Assembly: GCA_010015805.1 (NCBI GenBank)
Contig: ML978137.1
Coordinates: forward strand, 186,001 to 250,000
Length of the DNA: 64,000 nt
Direction: 5' to 3'
Source of the DNA: Rhizodiscina lignyota
Lineage: Eukaryota > Ascomycota > Dothideomycetes > Aulographales > Rhizodiscinaceae
Part shown: positions 1-10,402 of the stretch, one piece after another
Layout: every line of letters starts with the position of its first letter
Position numbering within the stretch: the stretch's first letter is position 1
The notes under the pieces: model-generated
Seen by the model: only the letters and a program-made list of their open reading frames with translations
The model's database searches: none
What the model was told of the DNA's origin: nothing
Translations under genes and position numbers: made by a program

Positions 1-2
1 CA

Positions 3-953
3 GGCACCCTGATCATCACAGAGGCCGGCCTCATCTCGCCGGGCAGTGGTGGCTACCCCAACGCTCCGGGCATCTGGCGCGAAGATCAGGTTGCGGCATG
101 GAAGACGATCACCGACGAAGTCCACCGCAACGGCTGCTTCATAATTTGTCAGATATTCCATATCGGCCGCGCAGCAGTCCCCGAGATCGCAGAAAAGGAA
201 GGTATCGAGATCGTATCCGCCAGCGCCATCCCTTACGAGGAGGGCGCTTCAGTGCCCAAGGCCCTGACGGTTGAGGAGATCAAACAGATTGTGCGGGATT
301 TCGTAGCTGCGGCGAAGAATGCGATCCGCGCTGGTTTCGACGGCATCGAGCTCCACGCCGGGAACGGGTACCTCATCGACAGCTTCATCCAAGACGTCAG
401 CAATATCCGCAGTGACGAGTATGGCGGCAACGTCGAGAATCGGTCTCGTTTCATCTACGAAGTCATGGAGGCCGTGGGCAGGGCTATCGGACCTGAGCGC
501 GTCGGAATCCGTCTGAGTCCCTGGAGTACATTCCAGGGCATGCGGATGAAAGAGCCAATCCCACAGTTTTCTGACGTGATTCGCAAGGCGAAGTTGCTAG
601 GTCTCAGCTATATCCATTTAATCGAACCGCGAGTCTCCAATAATGTGGACCTGGAACATCCCGTTGTCGAAACGTTGGATTTTGCGATTGATCTCTGGAA
701 CGGGCCGATTCTTCTGGCGGGAGGATACAACCCGGATAATGCACAAAAAACGGTCGATGAAAAGTATCCCAATAAAGATATCATGGTCATGTTCGGTCGA
801 CACTTCGTTGCGAACCCGGACCTGGTATTCAGGATCAAGAGCAGTCTAGTGCTAAATCATTATGATCGCAGCACCTTTTACGCCCTTAAAAATCCAATGG
901 GCTATCTTGATTACCCGTTTAGCAACGAATTCCTTGCGAGTACTAGAGCTTGA
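3..953 (+). CDS. Old Yellow Enzyme-type NADH:flavin oxidoreductase, 5' partial
   Basis: The frame is open from the window edge to TGA at 951-953, leaving about 316 residues of a protein that is normally 370-410 long, so the N-terminal strand of the barrel is missing. Visible family landmarks in order are an FHIGRA segment where most members have WH(V/L)GR, an IELHAGNGYLIDSF stretch followed by DEYGGNVENRSRF, a VGIRLSP strand and the FMN phosphate-binding end ILLAGGY with FGRHFVANPDL. These define the FMN-dependent OYE / 12-oxophytodienoate reductase family, which reduces activated C=C bonds with NAD(P)H, usually in the cytosol. The physiological substrate cannot be inferred. Phe in place of the usual Trp before the His is a mild oddity. 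No intron is seen in this part. Confidence 0.93.
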   Translation, partial: GTLIITEAGLISPGSGGYPNAPGIWREDQVAAWKTITDEVHRNGCFIICQIFHIGRAAVPEIAEKEGIEIVSASAIPYEEGASVPKALTVEEIKQIVRDFVAAAKNAIRAGFDGIELHAGNGYLIDSFIQDVSNIRSDEYGGNVENRSRFIYEVMEAVGRAIGPERVGIRLSPWSTFQGMRMKEPIPQFSDVIRKAKLLGLSYIHLIEPRVSNNVDLEHPVVETLDFAIDLWNGPILLAGGYNPDNAQKTVDEKYPNKDIMVMFGRHFVANPDLVFRIKSSLVLNHYDRSTFYALKNPMGYLDYPFSNEFLASTRA

Positions 954-1165
954 GACGAGTACTGGTTTTGGATCGAGGCCTACATAGCAATCAGCCATAG
1001 TCCGTAGATAATAAAGTTCATTGCTCAAAATGATGTCTCATGTCTCGAGGTTAATCTAATATAATGAATAAAATCAAGTTGGTACTGCTATCGTTACAGT
1101 ATCCTCAGAAACAAAAAAAGTATTGCTGAAGAAAATCCACGCCAAGCTAACTATAAACGTAAATA

Positions 1166-3800
1166 TTAAGCACGAATCCTTCCAAAGTGCCCTTCGCATT
1201 CTTCGAGAAGCTTATCATCAATCTTGACTTCGTCAGGGAGATACCCCTCGGTGTCTGTTGCAACGTTGAATTCGGTCTCAATGAACTCGAGAACGTCTTC
1301 GAGAAAGTGACACTGGATGTCACCTTGTGTGTCAGCCTGGAACTTGAGACTGAAGGACAACTCCCTAGTCGCTCCCTTCGAAGAGGGATCAAACTCGATA
1401 AGCTGGAAGTGTGAGCCGGCTTTGCAAACAGTGAATGTATCCCTTATATGATCAGGTGGAATATCGTGTCTCTTCTGGTGCTCAGTGGAGGACTGGCCCC
1501 ATGCTGTGATCTTTTCGCAATTTCCTGGAGCTTTGTGAGCAGTTTGCATCAAGCGCAGTCTGGGCGTCTCTACAGAGGTCCGGATACTCACGTTGTGTGG
1601 AGTTCTGGGTAAACAACGCCATAACCAGCTTATTGGTCTCGTACCATTCAAGAGAATCGAAACTCGCTTCCGTGAATTGTAAAGTAAGAGAGCCTTTATC
1701 ATCCCAAACATCCTCGTCCGGTTGCTTGTATACAATGTTCGATGAGAGCGTAGCTATTGCCGACTCGTCACATGTAAAGGAACCTGTCGTTGCTGACTGC
1801 CCCTTGCTCGCGGGCACCTCACAGACTCGATCCATTGCGGATGTTATAGCCGAGAAAAGTGCCGAGCCTGTGAGAGTTCCGACACTGACACCAACAGTAT
1901 CAGCAGAGAGTACGGTTGAGGTCGTTTCAGGAGTGCACCCTAAAGAGGACGGTAAGGGAGAGCAGTCAGCCTCGTCAGGGCTGTAGACTGTGCACAACTG
2001 GCAGCCTGTGAACAATAAATCAGTCCTTTGGCTTGGCAAGAACAATGAAGAGGGAAATACCGGGGAAGTTTGTCCAAATCGATTGTGGTGGAGGAGGCAC
2101 TGTGGGCTGATCATCAGGCCATGTCGTGTAATCGCAGCTCTGCGTAATTACGGTCGCTGAAGCCAACGACATAGGTTGGACGGTGATTGTCGAGTGCCCA
2201 GATACACAAGTGCATCCACCTGGACTCTCCGGTGTAGAGCCTCCATACTCGCAAGATATGCTTGGCGCAGCAAATTTTGACGGGCTTGCCGGTGTCGAGG
2301 ATTCAATCAATGGGCATCACACAGTCGCCGGCGGCCCGGCGTTTCCTGCTCCTGGGGTGGATTGGCGAACATTTCGTGGAGGCCCTGTACTGTTTTGTCC
2401 ACTTTTTCCATGAAAGCCTTGATATCTGACGTCTTTATAGGATCCAGACTTCGAAACTCGAATATTGGCACGGAGCGTTGAGAATTGTACATTTTCTCCG
2501 TTCTAGCTCTAAGGCCTCCGATGGAACGGTCGATGCTTTCGTCATATCCGGAAAGCCTGTCTGGAAAGGGGGACAAGACGCCAATACCATGAATCCAGTC
2601 ATTGATGTTTACTTGAGCATGGGGTATGACACGAGAGTTTTTGTACTTCAGGCGGGCAAAATTGTTGTTGGGCTCCGGGTTTGACTCGCTCCCATCGCAG
2701 TAATCGCCATCAATCCTGCGTAATGTCAGTCGGCAAGCAAGAAAGGTGGGGTTACTTACTTGACTTCGCCATTTCTCATGTTCTTGTAGCATGCAAGGAT
2801 TCTAAAAAGCTCCCAGAGATCGCCCGGAATCTTCGGTTTGATTTGCCGATAAAGAGTATTAAACTCAGTTCGAGGCATGAAAGTTAAGGATAGCTTCGGG
2901 CTCACGCCGTGTGTGTCTTCATCTTTCGCGGCTTTAGCATATGACAACACCAAGGAGCAGAAGGCGAGCACATCATCGGTGACTGTGGACTCGTCAATGC
3001 CGTTTGGTTTGGACTGGAAAAATTTCTCTGTTACGAGGACAAGACTGTCGTCGTTATAACCGAACCCCACGAGAACGTTGTCGGTTTTGCCGTCAACTTG
3101 TTCCTTCATAAGATAGTATAGCGCTTCCAGGGGCATCGGCGCAGTGACCTGCGGCTCCCAACCCAAGTCGGCTAGTTCCGTCTTCGGAAGTGGCCCAGCG
3201 ATCGTCCACGGATTGCACTTGTTGTTCGCGATCTCAACCTTGGTCCCGGGCACTTTCCATGGGAACCAATCGGCCTGACAGTGTCAGCAGAATAAAATAC
3301 GTGTAGTTGAATCGCTGCAGAACTTACAACGTCCTTCGCAATTGCATCACCTGCTCTCGCGGCATCTCCACTCCCGACTTTGATATTTCGGCCATCCAAA
3401 ATGTACTCTGCGCGGACCTGTCCCGGGTCGCGCGTCGTGTCTGCCGTCAGCTCGAAGTTCTCTCCCGTGCGCCCTGCAACAACCTTGCCCTTTGCCGCCC
3501 ACGTATTACGGTAGCTGCAACCCTGGCTCACAAAGTAGAAATCTGGACTCTCAAACTCGGCTCCAATACCCGCAAGAGCATCGTCTCAGTGGGTGCATCA
3601 AGCGTGACCATCTCGACCTCTGCGACCTCAATTTCGCACAGGTCCATCCGTGGATAGAGTGGTAATTTAACCGCGAAAGCAGTGAGCATAATCGGCATGA
3701 GCGGGAGTAAATGCATGGCGAGCAAATGAAGGACTTCAGAGATGGGCTGAATTCCAAAGATGAACTGGGAAAGCACGAGATATATGTGCACTCGCATTTA
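1166..3800 (-). CDS. Multi-exon protein of unknown function, probably secreted; 5' end unresolved
   Basis: Several exons join with clean phase. Introns are supported at 3275-3327, 2716-2759, 2006-2060 and 1531-1591; a further junction near 2260-2330 is needed but its borders are unclear. Stop is at 1166. The upstream part carries a hydrophobic stretch beginning MHLLPLMPIMLTAFA (near 3720) that would serve as a signal peptide. The middle includes GCSYRNTW, NNKCNPWTIAGPL and SLTFMPRTEFNTLY. The second half is Cys- and Ser/Thr-rich (GGCTCVSGHS, GCQLCTVYSPDEADC), as in extracellular fungal proteins. The frame carrying the putative signal peptide and the frame of the next block, starting GIGAEFESPDF, do not join without an intron I could not place or a small frameshift near 3585. 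I do not recognise a catalytic family and assign no function. Confidence 0.6.
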
Positions 3801-4692
3801 TCATGCGTCGAAAAGAAAACGCGTATTCTCATCATCCTACCTGCATTGTGCTCTCTTCGCCGAGTGCAAAACCTATCGGATTTTCGAAGATAGATATCCG
3901 ACTATGTCACCGCCGGCTCGTATTTGACGCACCATGGGGCCATATAATCCTCCTTGCCTCGAAGTGTTCACGCCGAACACCTCGGCGGGTTGATATGGTG
4001 GATCGCGAAGCCTCTGAAACTCGCCGTCGTGAAGGTTGTCCACTTCGATTAGCGACTGAATCTTCGAAGTGAACTTGGTCTTAGAAAAAGCGATGCGACG
4101 ACGAAGCATAGGATATTTTCTCGGTGACTTCGGATGAAACGATCGCGGCGAAGGACCAAGATTCTATTTTATCGTCTCAAACGACCTCCGCCGAGCGCCG
4201 AATTGATGGCTTTTTCCTGCTGTGCCACATTGCGAGACTCCTTTTGAGGTACAACTCGGTCTAACCGGCACGCCTCCTGGAGACTGATTGCTGAACTTCC
4301 AAGAGTCGACGGGTTTCCATTACCTCATAAATACAAATTTAAGCATATTGGTGGCATTCTGCATGTCCAGAAGTGCGGATTGGTAGCAACAACGTCAGAT
4401 ATTGACAGCTGAGCAGCTCGGCGAGTTGTCTGATTGTCTCATCTGCCTTCCTGCCAGTGAATTTTAACCGTTCGTCCTTGTCAATTGTCAAGCTAGGCAG
4501 AGAGATTCTACCGAGCTCAGGTCTTGCTGCATCATGCTCTCTTTCACCGGCTATGGCAGTCTACGCTGCGCCTTCCTGAGAAATGTGAGTTATGAGGTGA
4601 CCTTTATCCATAGTAGACAGCTTGACAGACAGTACTTTTCATATTGGAGAGCGCGATTTCCGTAGGAGATGAACATACTCACGGTCCCCATC
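3801..4692. other. Intergenic, no firm gene
   Basis: A 78-codon minus-strand open frame from 4109 to 3873 could be an extra 5' exon of the neighbouring minus-strand gene, but no splice pair links it convincingly. Otherwise I see only AT-rich promoter-like DNA. Confidence 0.4.
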
Positions 4693-6153
4693 CTATTTTA
4701 TTTTGACGTCTGACGACCATTTTGCCAAATGCAAGATCACACTCCCCTTCTCGGACTCCGCAAGCAGCCTGGAACATCGGTCCTTGTAGCCATTGGTCGC
4801 ACTTGAAGGGCAGGACAAATATATTTCTTTGAGAGCAGGCAACAGAGATTTCTTCTTGGCAGCGAAGTGACGAAACATGATGTCGAGAGTGTGCTCGTGC
4901 TGATCTGTCCCATCTGAGAGCAGCGATACCTGAATGACTGAAGCAGGTATAACGTCGCCAATGAATGGCTCACTGTAGTTCAGTTCGTGGTCCGTTGAGC
5001 TTCTGGCCAGAGAATCATTTGGCGTCGTAACCTGACATAGAGCGGCATTGATATTACACGACGCAACTTCAAGGGGGAGTTGGAGCTTTTGTAGGCACTG
5101 AAAGCCCCGCAGTGATGCCTTGCCAGGAGAGATGGATCTACGTGATCGGTAAATGGAGACAGAAAGCTCAACAAGGTGGCCACCTGCCTCACGTTCGATT
5201 GCCGTGAGAAACTTGCAGATGTTCCAGGACCAGGGATTGCCAAACTCATTTGTCATATGCGAGTACCTAAGCGTCTTAAGGTGTGGGGTGTATTTGAGAA
5301 AGTTGGTGATACCCACTTCGTCGATACAACAATCCTTGAGAACAGCTTCTTCGAGTGTCCCTCCGAAGCCACGATACAGGTCTTTGGACGCAATACTCTT
5401 GTGCCCTTCACTCATGGCTACACAGGCGCTGCCGAAGAAACAGCGTACGTGGGGCAGGCACAGGAACGGGCTCGCCCAGTCTGGATTCTGGAAGAGCGTA
5501 AATCTCTTCAGCTGGGTAAGGCTAGGCATGCCGAAATTCGATTGCTTGGCGTTGTGAACGATGACATTGATGAGCTTGTCAGTTGCGTCGACGGGCTTCC
5601 ATCGCTGTGGCAGCGTGAGTGTCTCGACGTTAGGCAAGAGCGTCAAAAGAAAAGCAGCAGCATATTGTGAGTAGTGACGGGCAGTGCGAAAGTCCTTTAA
5701 CTCCCTTTCGATCTTAGCAGCATATTCCTTCCAGTCGAGGGCTGCCTGCTCCAGGTAAGGGGAATCGGCAAGCAGCCTGAGCACGGCTTCACTTAAATGG
5801 GCATCTGTTCCAGGATGATATATATCTGGTATAGGCTCATACGTGGGCCTTTTCGTAAAGTGGAAGCTGTCGGCCCAGAAATCTGCGTCTCGAAGGTAGC
5901 GTGCCGCGACAGGTTCGTCGGCGATGCATGTGATCAGATTAAATGCTGCTCTGATGGTAAAGGATGGATCGCTCTTCTGGAAATGGCACGTAACTGTTCG
6001 GAAGCGAGAACGGAGTGTGTTGTGACGCTTGATGAATGGTACGCATACCGCGTGGATTTTCCTGCAGGTCAATGCCATGCTCTCGAACCCCTCTGGCAAG
6101 GCATGTGTGATAATCATCTCAAGGAGCTCGACAGGTAAACGAGTGAGCGCCAT
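4693..6153 (-). CDS. F-box-like protein, 486 aa
   Basis: A single uninterrupted exon starts at ATG 6153-6151. Residues 3-40 (LPVELLEMIITHALPEGF then a conserved LTCRKIHAVC block) fit the fungal F-box consensus LPxELLxxI...L...LRxTCR. The remainder is a long region without a repeat I can name; it contains leucine-rich stretches around MPSLTQLKRFTLF and LEEAVLKDCCIDEVGITNFL that resemble the irregular LRR-like tails of fungal F-box proteins. Such proteins usually bridge Skp1 of SCF ubiquitin ligases to a substrate through the C-terminal part. The substrate is unknown. It is one of several F-box-like genes in this window. Confidence 0.8.
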   Translation of the reverse strand: MALTRLPVELLEMIITHALPEGFESMALTCRKIHAVCVPFIKRHNTLRSRFRTVTCHFQKSDPSFTIRAAFNLITCIADEPVAARYLRDADFWADSFHFTKRPTYEPIPDIYHPGTDAHLSEAVLRLLADSPYLEQAALDWKEYAAKIERELKDFRTARHYSQYAAAFLLTLLPNVETLTLPQRWKPVDATDKLINVIVHNAKQSNFGMPSLTQLKRFTLFQNPDWASPFLCLPHVRCFFGSACVAMSEGHKSIASKDLYRGFGGTLEEAVLKDCCIDEVGITNFLKYTPHLKTLRYSHMTNEFGNPWSWNICKFLTAIEREAGGHLVELSVSIYRSRRSISPGKASLRGFQCLQKLQLPLEVASCNINAALCQVTTPNDSLARSSTDHELNYSEPFIGDVIPASVIQVSLLSDGTDQHEHTLDIMFRHFAAKKKSLLPALKEIYLSCPSSATNGYKDRCSRLLAESEKGSVILHLAKWSSDVKIK

Positions 6154-6632
6154 GGTAGTGCTTGGAGATTGGGCGAAGAATAGGAAGGATGTTGAGTTGA
6201 GAGTTGAGATTCTGCTCCGGACGAAGTGAAAGATTGCATGAGGAGCACATGTGGCACAGCACGTCCATCATGGATGTTGGGTCTCCCAATTCTTGCTTAG
6301 TCATCCTGGAACCACACTCAATGTGCTGCGTGCTGCCATGGCAATGTTATTCACAAATGGTAACTTCCATTGCGTGAAGAGCACACAGAGTAACAAACAA
6401 AGCTTGAGTGCACTCAAAATACGCTAAAATGTTGTAGTCTTCAGTTTATCATTCTCTCCCCAAACACGCAGTCCACGTGCATTCCAAACCCAACACTTTC
6501 AGTGTGCCACATGAGTGTCATGCATACTCATGATGATAGCCGTCTAATGCTTTCATATGAAGTTTGAGATTTCAGCGACCCGTGAACCCTTCGGCCTCCG
6601 CAAGTGGAACCCTGCTGTACATTCAACTCTAG
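6154..6632. other. Intergenic spacer
   Basis: This is AT-rich DNA between two minus-strand F-box-like genes. It should hold the promoter of the gene at 4693-6153 and the 3' end of the next one. I see no other coding or repeat signal. Confidence 0.6.
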
Positions 6633-7653
6633 TTATGAGGGCCCGGAGCTTTTCGGAGCCTGCCAAATAGGCCCATCATACGCCAACTTAGGATACGGCT
6701 TGTCGCAGCTTCGAGCATATATGCTTCCGATAAATGGCGGGTAGCAAGGATCCTATGACACTCAGTCAATGAATCAGATTGTACTCGCGTAGAAATACTG
6801 ACGTTCTCAAACATCGGCATCTTGCAACCGATGTCTTTCCACTCCTGATACCATTCGTCTTCAGGTAAATGTCTTCGTTTGCACCATGTACATCTGGGGC
6901 GGATATCGTCTGGGACGTTTTTGCCGCAGAGGCAGTAAAACTAATCTCGATCAGCTGACCAGCGTCACACAAGTTGGATCAAGAGGGCCATACATCACGA
7001 CTGTGCTGATGATCTCCCATGATTTTGGTAGGACCATACCCTTCGAGCTCCGTGTGGTCGTTGTAATAGTCCAGGGTGAATTTCTGCTCCTCCTTTACGC
7101 ACTTGCTGCAAACCCAGCGCGTAAATACGTCGCAGTCGCAGAGCTCGTTCAGAAATCGGCCCTTTAATTGACTCTCCAACTCGTCATCGCAGCCCTTGCA
7201 AAGGCACATTACGTTTTCACTCTGAAATGGGGAATTCAGATGTGGGCGACGCTCGGGATAGGCTTGCTCGGGCATCTCCCGCCGATAGTAGCGGCATTCT
7301 TCGCAAACGTTGATACCGCATTTCCGACAAGGTAATGCTCCAGCTTTATCGCATTTAGTGCCGTAAACGCGTACTTCAATGGGCTCGTCTTGCCAAATGT
7401 GGCGTTCACCGCCCCAGTTATAGCGTCGGTGCTGGAGGGAGTAGAGTCCAGTAAAGGCCTGTCTTTCAACTAGGCCATAGCCATCACAAAGAGAGACACG
7501 TCGCAATACTTCAAAGATACGATGGGACGGGAGAATGTATGAATAAATCTCTCTGCAAGTTAGAGCGAGATTGAAGAGATCGAGCGAGGAAATAGAGGAA
7601 GCGAGGCTACACAAGATAGGATAATTCGAGACAAGTCGCGTGATGGGTGCCAT
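6633..7653 (-). CDS. F-box-like protein with Cys-rich zinc-binding-like second half, 305 aa
   Basis: Three exons join in phase 0: 7653-6994, 6940-6803 and 6752-6633, with introns of 53 and 50 nt. The start is ATG 7653-7651. Residues 1-55 (SLASSISSLDLFNLALTC then LRRVSLC) look like a fungal F-box. The rest is dominated by paired cysteines: C109/C112, C117/C120, C150/C152/C155, C172/C174, C182/C185, C223/C225 and C237/C240. This spacing suggests several structural zinc sites, although no named zinc finger fits. The intron after D220 is essential: without it the last Cys pairs (YCLCGK and CTWCKRRH) would be lost. A role as an SCF adaptor or other protein-binding scaffold is inference. Confidence 0.82.
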
Positions 7654-8299
7654 GGTAGGGTAAAATTTGGAGTGAACTTGCAAAAAGAAGGGCGAGATAG
7701 CTCAAGTATTGTCGTAACTACGAAACGAATGTCTCGCTGCCAAAGGATTCAATGTTGCTAAAACGAGTGCCGGACTAACCGCAAATGGAGCCGGTGAGAG
7801 CTTGACGGTGACGCAGGCGCCAACTTCGAGCCACATCATTGACAGAGATCAATGACTTCATGACCACCCAGAAAAAGGTCTTTAGAGAATGCGGTTTCCT
7901 TGTCCCATCTCATATTAAAGGTTTACTGAAATTTCAAGGCTCAGGGGCAAAGGAGGCCAGGGACACCAGTCCTGTTACAGACTAGCTTTGACGCTATAAA
8001 TATCTGCCGATTCAACTCCACTTCAGATCATCACGATATTTCAAATTAGAGAGGACAGCAGTGCCACAGGTCGTTGGAAGAGTCGCATCAATGTTGTTAA
8101 AGACTCTTCATCTCTTCAATTACTTTTGTCGAGGGTATTCATGCTCTTGAACGAAATCGTAGGCCATCTTCTAATTCTCTTTTTCGTCAACCCCCCTTTT
8201 TCAACTCATCCCCACAGCCACCAAGACCCCTCAAGGCTCCTGTGATCCCGAAAGAAGGTGGTAGGTAGTCTATCCTCTTCGCCGTCTTTTTCGCTACCC
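7654..8299. other. Intergenic spacer
   Basis: The first 100 bases are the probable promoter of the minus-strand gene ending at 7653. The rest shows no coding frame, tandem repeat or RNA gene that I can recognise. Confidence 0.6.
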
Positions 8300-9182
8300 T
8301 CAAGTCGGCGCTATAACTGGCTCATCTGAGCCCCGATGTTCCACGAACAGCTTTGTGGTTTCCTCCGACGGGAAGCGTGGTGTATGAGGTATCTTTCGGC
8401 CTTTCATCACATACTCGAAAATAATGTCGACTAGCTCAACAGGAAGCGTCTTTCCAACTGCCTCATAGACCGTGTACTTGAGGGCGACTTCGCGATATTC
8501 CCAAAGGAAGAGGTAGTCACGGGCAAACATGAGCTCGAAGTTCATCGTCTTCGCCCTTTCGTGGAGATCACGCGTCCACTCAGGGTCAATGACCCAATGG
8601 CGTCCGCTGCGGAGTTTCCATGCAAGGCCTTCGGCTTTGACCTCTGGCAGCAGTGGCGACACGTCCCAAGACGGGCCCTCAGCCTCCCAAGCATATTGAC
8701 CACAGCGCATCAGCATTTTGTCCAGCCTGTCGAACATGCCCTCCCTCACAACGAATTTGACGACGTTCCCACGTGTAAAGCGCCTTGAGCTTGAAGAGGA
8801 ACAGGAACAAGTTCGACCAAGTGTGTGGCTTGTCCTGAATTTTGAGCTGCTCCATGGCGCGGTGCGCATCTGCAAGGTAGAAGCCGATCTCATGTAAAAC
8901 GAGGCGGACTGTGCAGAGGTCGTGCCTGAGAGACACCTTGTCGCTGGTGGGCCCGAGTGCCGATGTCCATGCGGACTCGAAGAAAGCGGCCAGGTCGTCG
9001 CGCAATGTCGAGCTCAACTCAGGCTGCTGAAGGAGTCCACTCTCAGAGCGGGCAGGTCCCGAATCCTGGTCGAAGAGGTGCTCGCTTCCGTCAATGAGGA
9101 ACTCGCGCCCAGAGTCGCTGTCGTGGGTGTCTTCCATGGATTCCACGATAAACATGTTCTTCAAGCGCTTTATGAGAGACAT
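8300..9182 (-). CDS. Uncharacterised fungal protein with an apparent frameshift
   Basis: The reading starts at ATG 9182-9180 and continues in one frame to about 8765 (ending ...LFLFKLKALYT), after which the sensible coding frame is the neighbouring one (GNVVKFVVREGMFDRLDK... to the stop at 8300). The two frames overlap for roughly 100 bases and no intron of normal size joins them; the only GT-AG pair gives 28 nt and removes the best-looking residues. The downstream part ends with LPVELVDIIFEYVMKGRKIP, a helix pattern seen in many fungal proteins of unknown function. Together the frames would give about 290 residues. This is either a one-base sequence error near 8761-8785 or a recently damaged gene. 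No function is assigned. Confidence 0.6.
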
Positions 9183-10402
9183 TCTGGATCAGTCGAATGT
9201 AAAAAGAAGATGTCAGGGCTCAGGCGTTGTTGGAAGAGGTTGTATGTCGGATTGTGTTAAATCAGGATTACAAAACGTTGACTGAAGAAGCGTACCTTTA
9301 TGCAGAATGGTGGCTTATATTCGCGGAAGGGCGCTAGCTAAAACCCTCTGACGGAATTCGTGATGGGGTTGTGGCGTGTGTTGAAGATGTAAAGCATAAG
9401 CTAATAGCTAGTGGCGCGTCTTCCGGTCTTCGGAGAGACAATTGAATGAAAAAGGTATGTATATGTATAAAATAAGTTTTACTAGCTAATGCCTTCGGGC
9501 AATCCGGTCTGTCTGGTGCGTTTCAATATTAATCTGAAAAGAACATCTACACGTTAACCTCTTCTAGTAGCGCTTGAGCAACGCGGGTAATCCGGAGGTC
9601 TAGGGTTCAAACCCGGTAATGGACAAACACTTTTTTTTGCCTTTTTTTTTTCTATTTATTTTTTTACTTATCTTTTTTACCCTCATTACTTTGCGAAATA
9701 AAGAGAAGAAGGCAGTGAAACATAGAAGCGTGAGAATGAGCATCAGCTTGACACGAATATCTAAAGCGTCAAGAGCCGATTGTAAGACACATAACAGTGT
9801 GCAGGCACTCGCTCTCTTCCGCCAAGCACGTGCATTAATTTTAAGTTACGATTTAAACATGTTCTTGTCAATCTCCAGAATTTATCATATTTTTGGGAAC
9901 TCGGGTGACGTTTGACTCGGAGCATGGTCGAGCGGTGGGGGAATTCAAGGCCAATCAAGATTCAATGCTTGTTGTTATCTAAAGAGGAATGGAGTTCGAT
10001 GGGGAAATTATTTGGGAATTGCTTCGTCGGCATATCTTGTTTTGCGACTGCCGCCGCCTGTCCTCTGTTTCAGAAACTATACCGAAAATACCTACTCTCA
10101 GACGAGTAAGCCAAAACATCCTCAGTCAAGCAATGTATGAGGAACGTTACAGCCACACTCGAGTTCGCAGTCCTCAACGTTTCAAGGGGAAAAGTCAGAG
10201 CCATTACTTTTAATGTTTTTTTTTTAAGATTTTCTCCCAAGACGGCTGGAGCGCCGCCAACTATGATTTTGACCAATGCGACTATTAGCTACAAGCAATG
10301 ACAACTCAACAAAGGTAGCCAGAAACCTCCTCCTCCCGCACCCGGCCTCACTGCATCATCTTATTCATATCATCATGCCCTCTCAGCGTTCAGATGTATG
10401 AA
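9183..10402. other. Gene-poor AT-rich spacer with a tRNA-like fragment
   Basis: Apart from the tRNA-like sequence described separately, this stretch contains long T runs (9630-9675 and 10209-10221) and short open frames of low-complexity composition. None has a plausible start, splice structure or domain. Confidence 0.5.
9562..9660 (+). other. tRNA-like or tRNA-derived fragment followed by oligo-T
   Basis: The segment contains a B-box-like GGTTCAAACCC (about 9605-9615) preceded by TAATCCGGAGGTC, which reads like the variable loop next to a T arm. TAGCGCTTGAGCAACGCGG lies at the distance of an A box. Runs of eight and ten T follow within 50 bases, as in Pol III terminators. However, the five-base T stem and the seven-base acceptor stem do not pair well, so this is not a functional tRNA by eye. 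A decayed tRNA or the head of a tRNA-derived SINE would explain it. Confidence 0.3.

Noticed and set aside
3873-4109. 78-codon minus-strand frame upstream of the multi-exon secreted-protein gene
   Set aside because: No splice pair joins it convincingly to the next exon and it shows no domain, so I mention it only as a possible extra exon.
9912-9960. A-box-like TGGTCGAGCGG that could start a tRNA
   Set aside because: No matching B box or cloverleaf downstream; kept only as a side note to the tRNA-like element.
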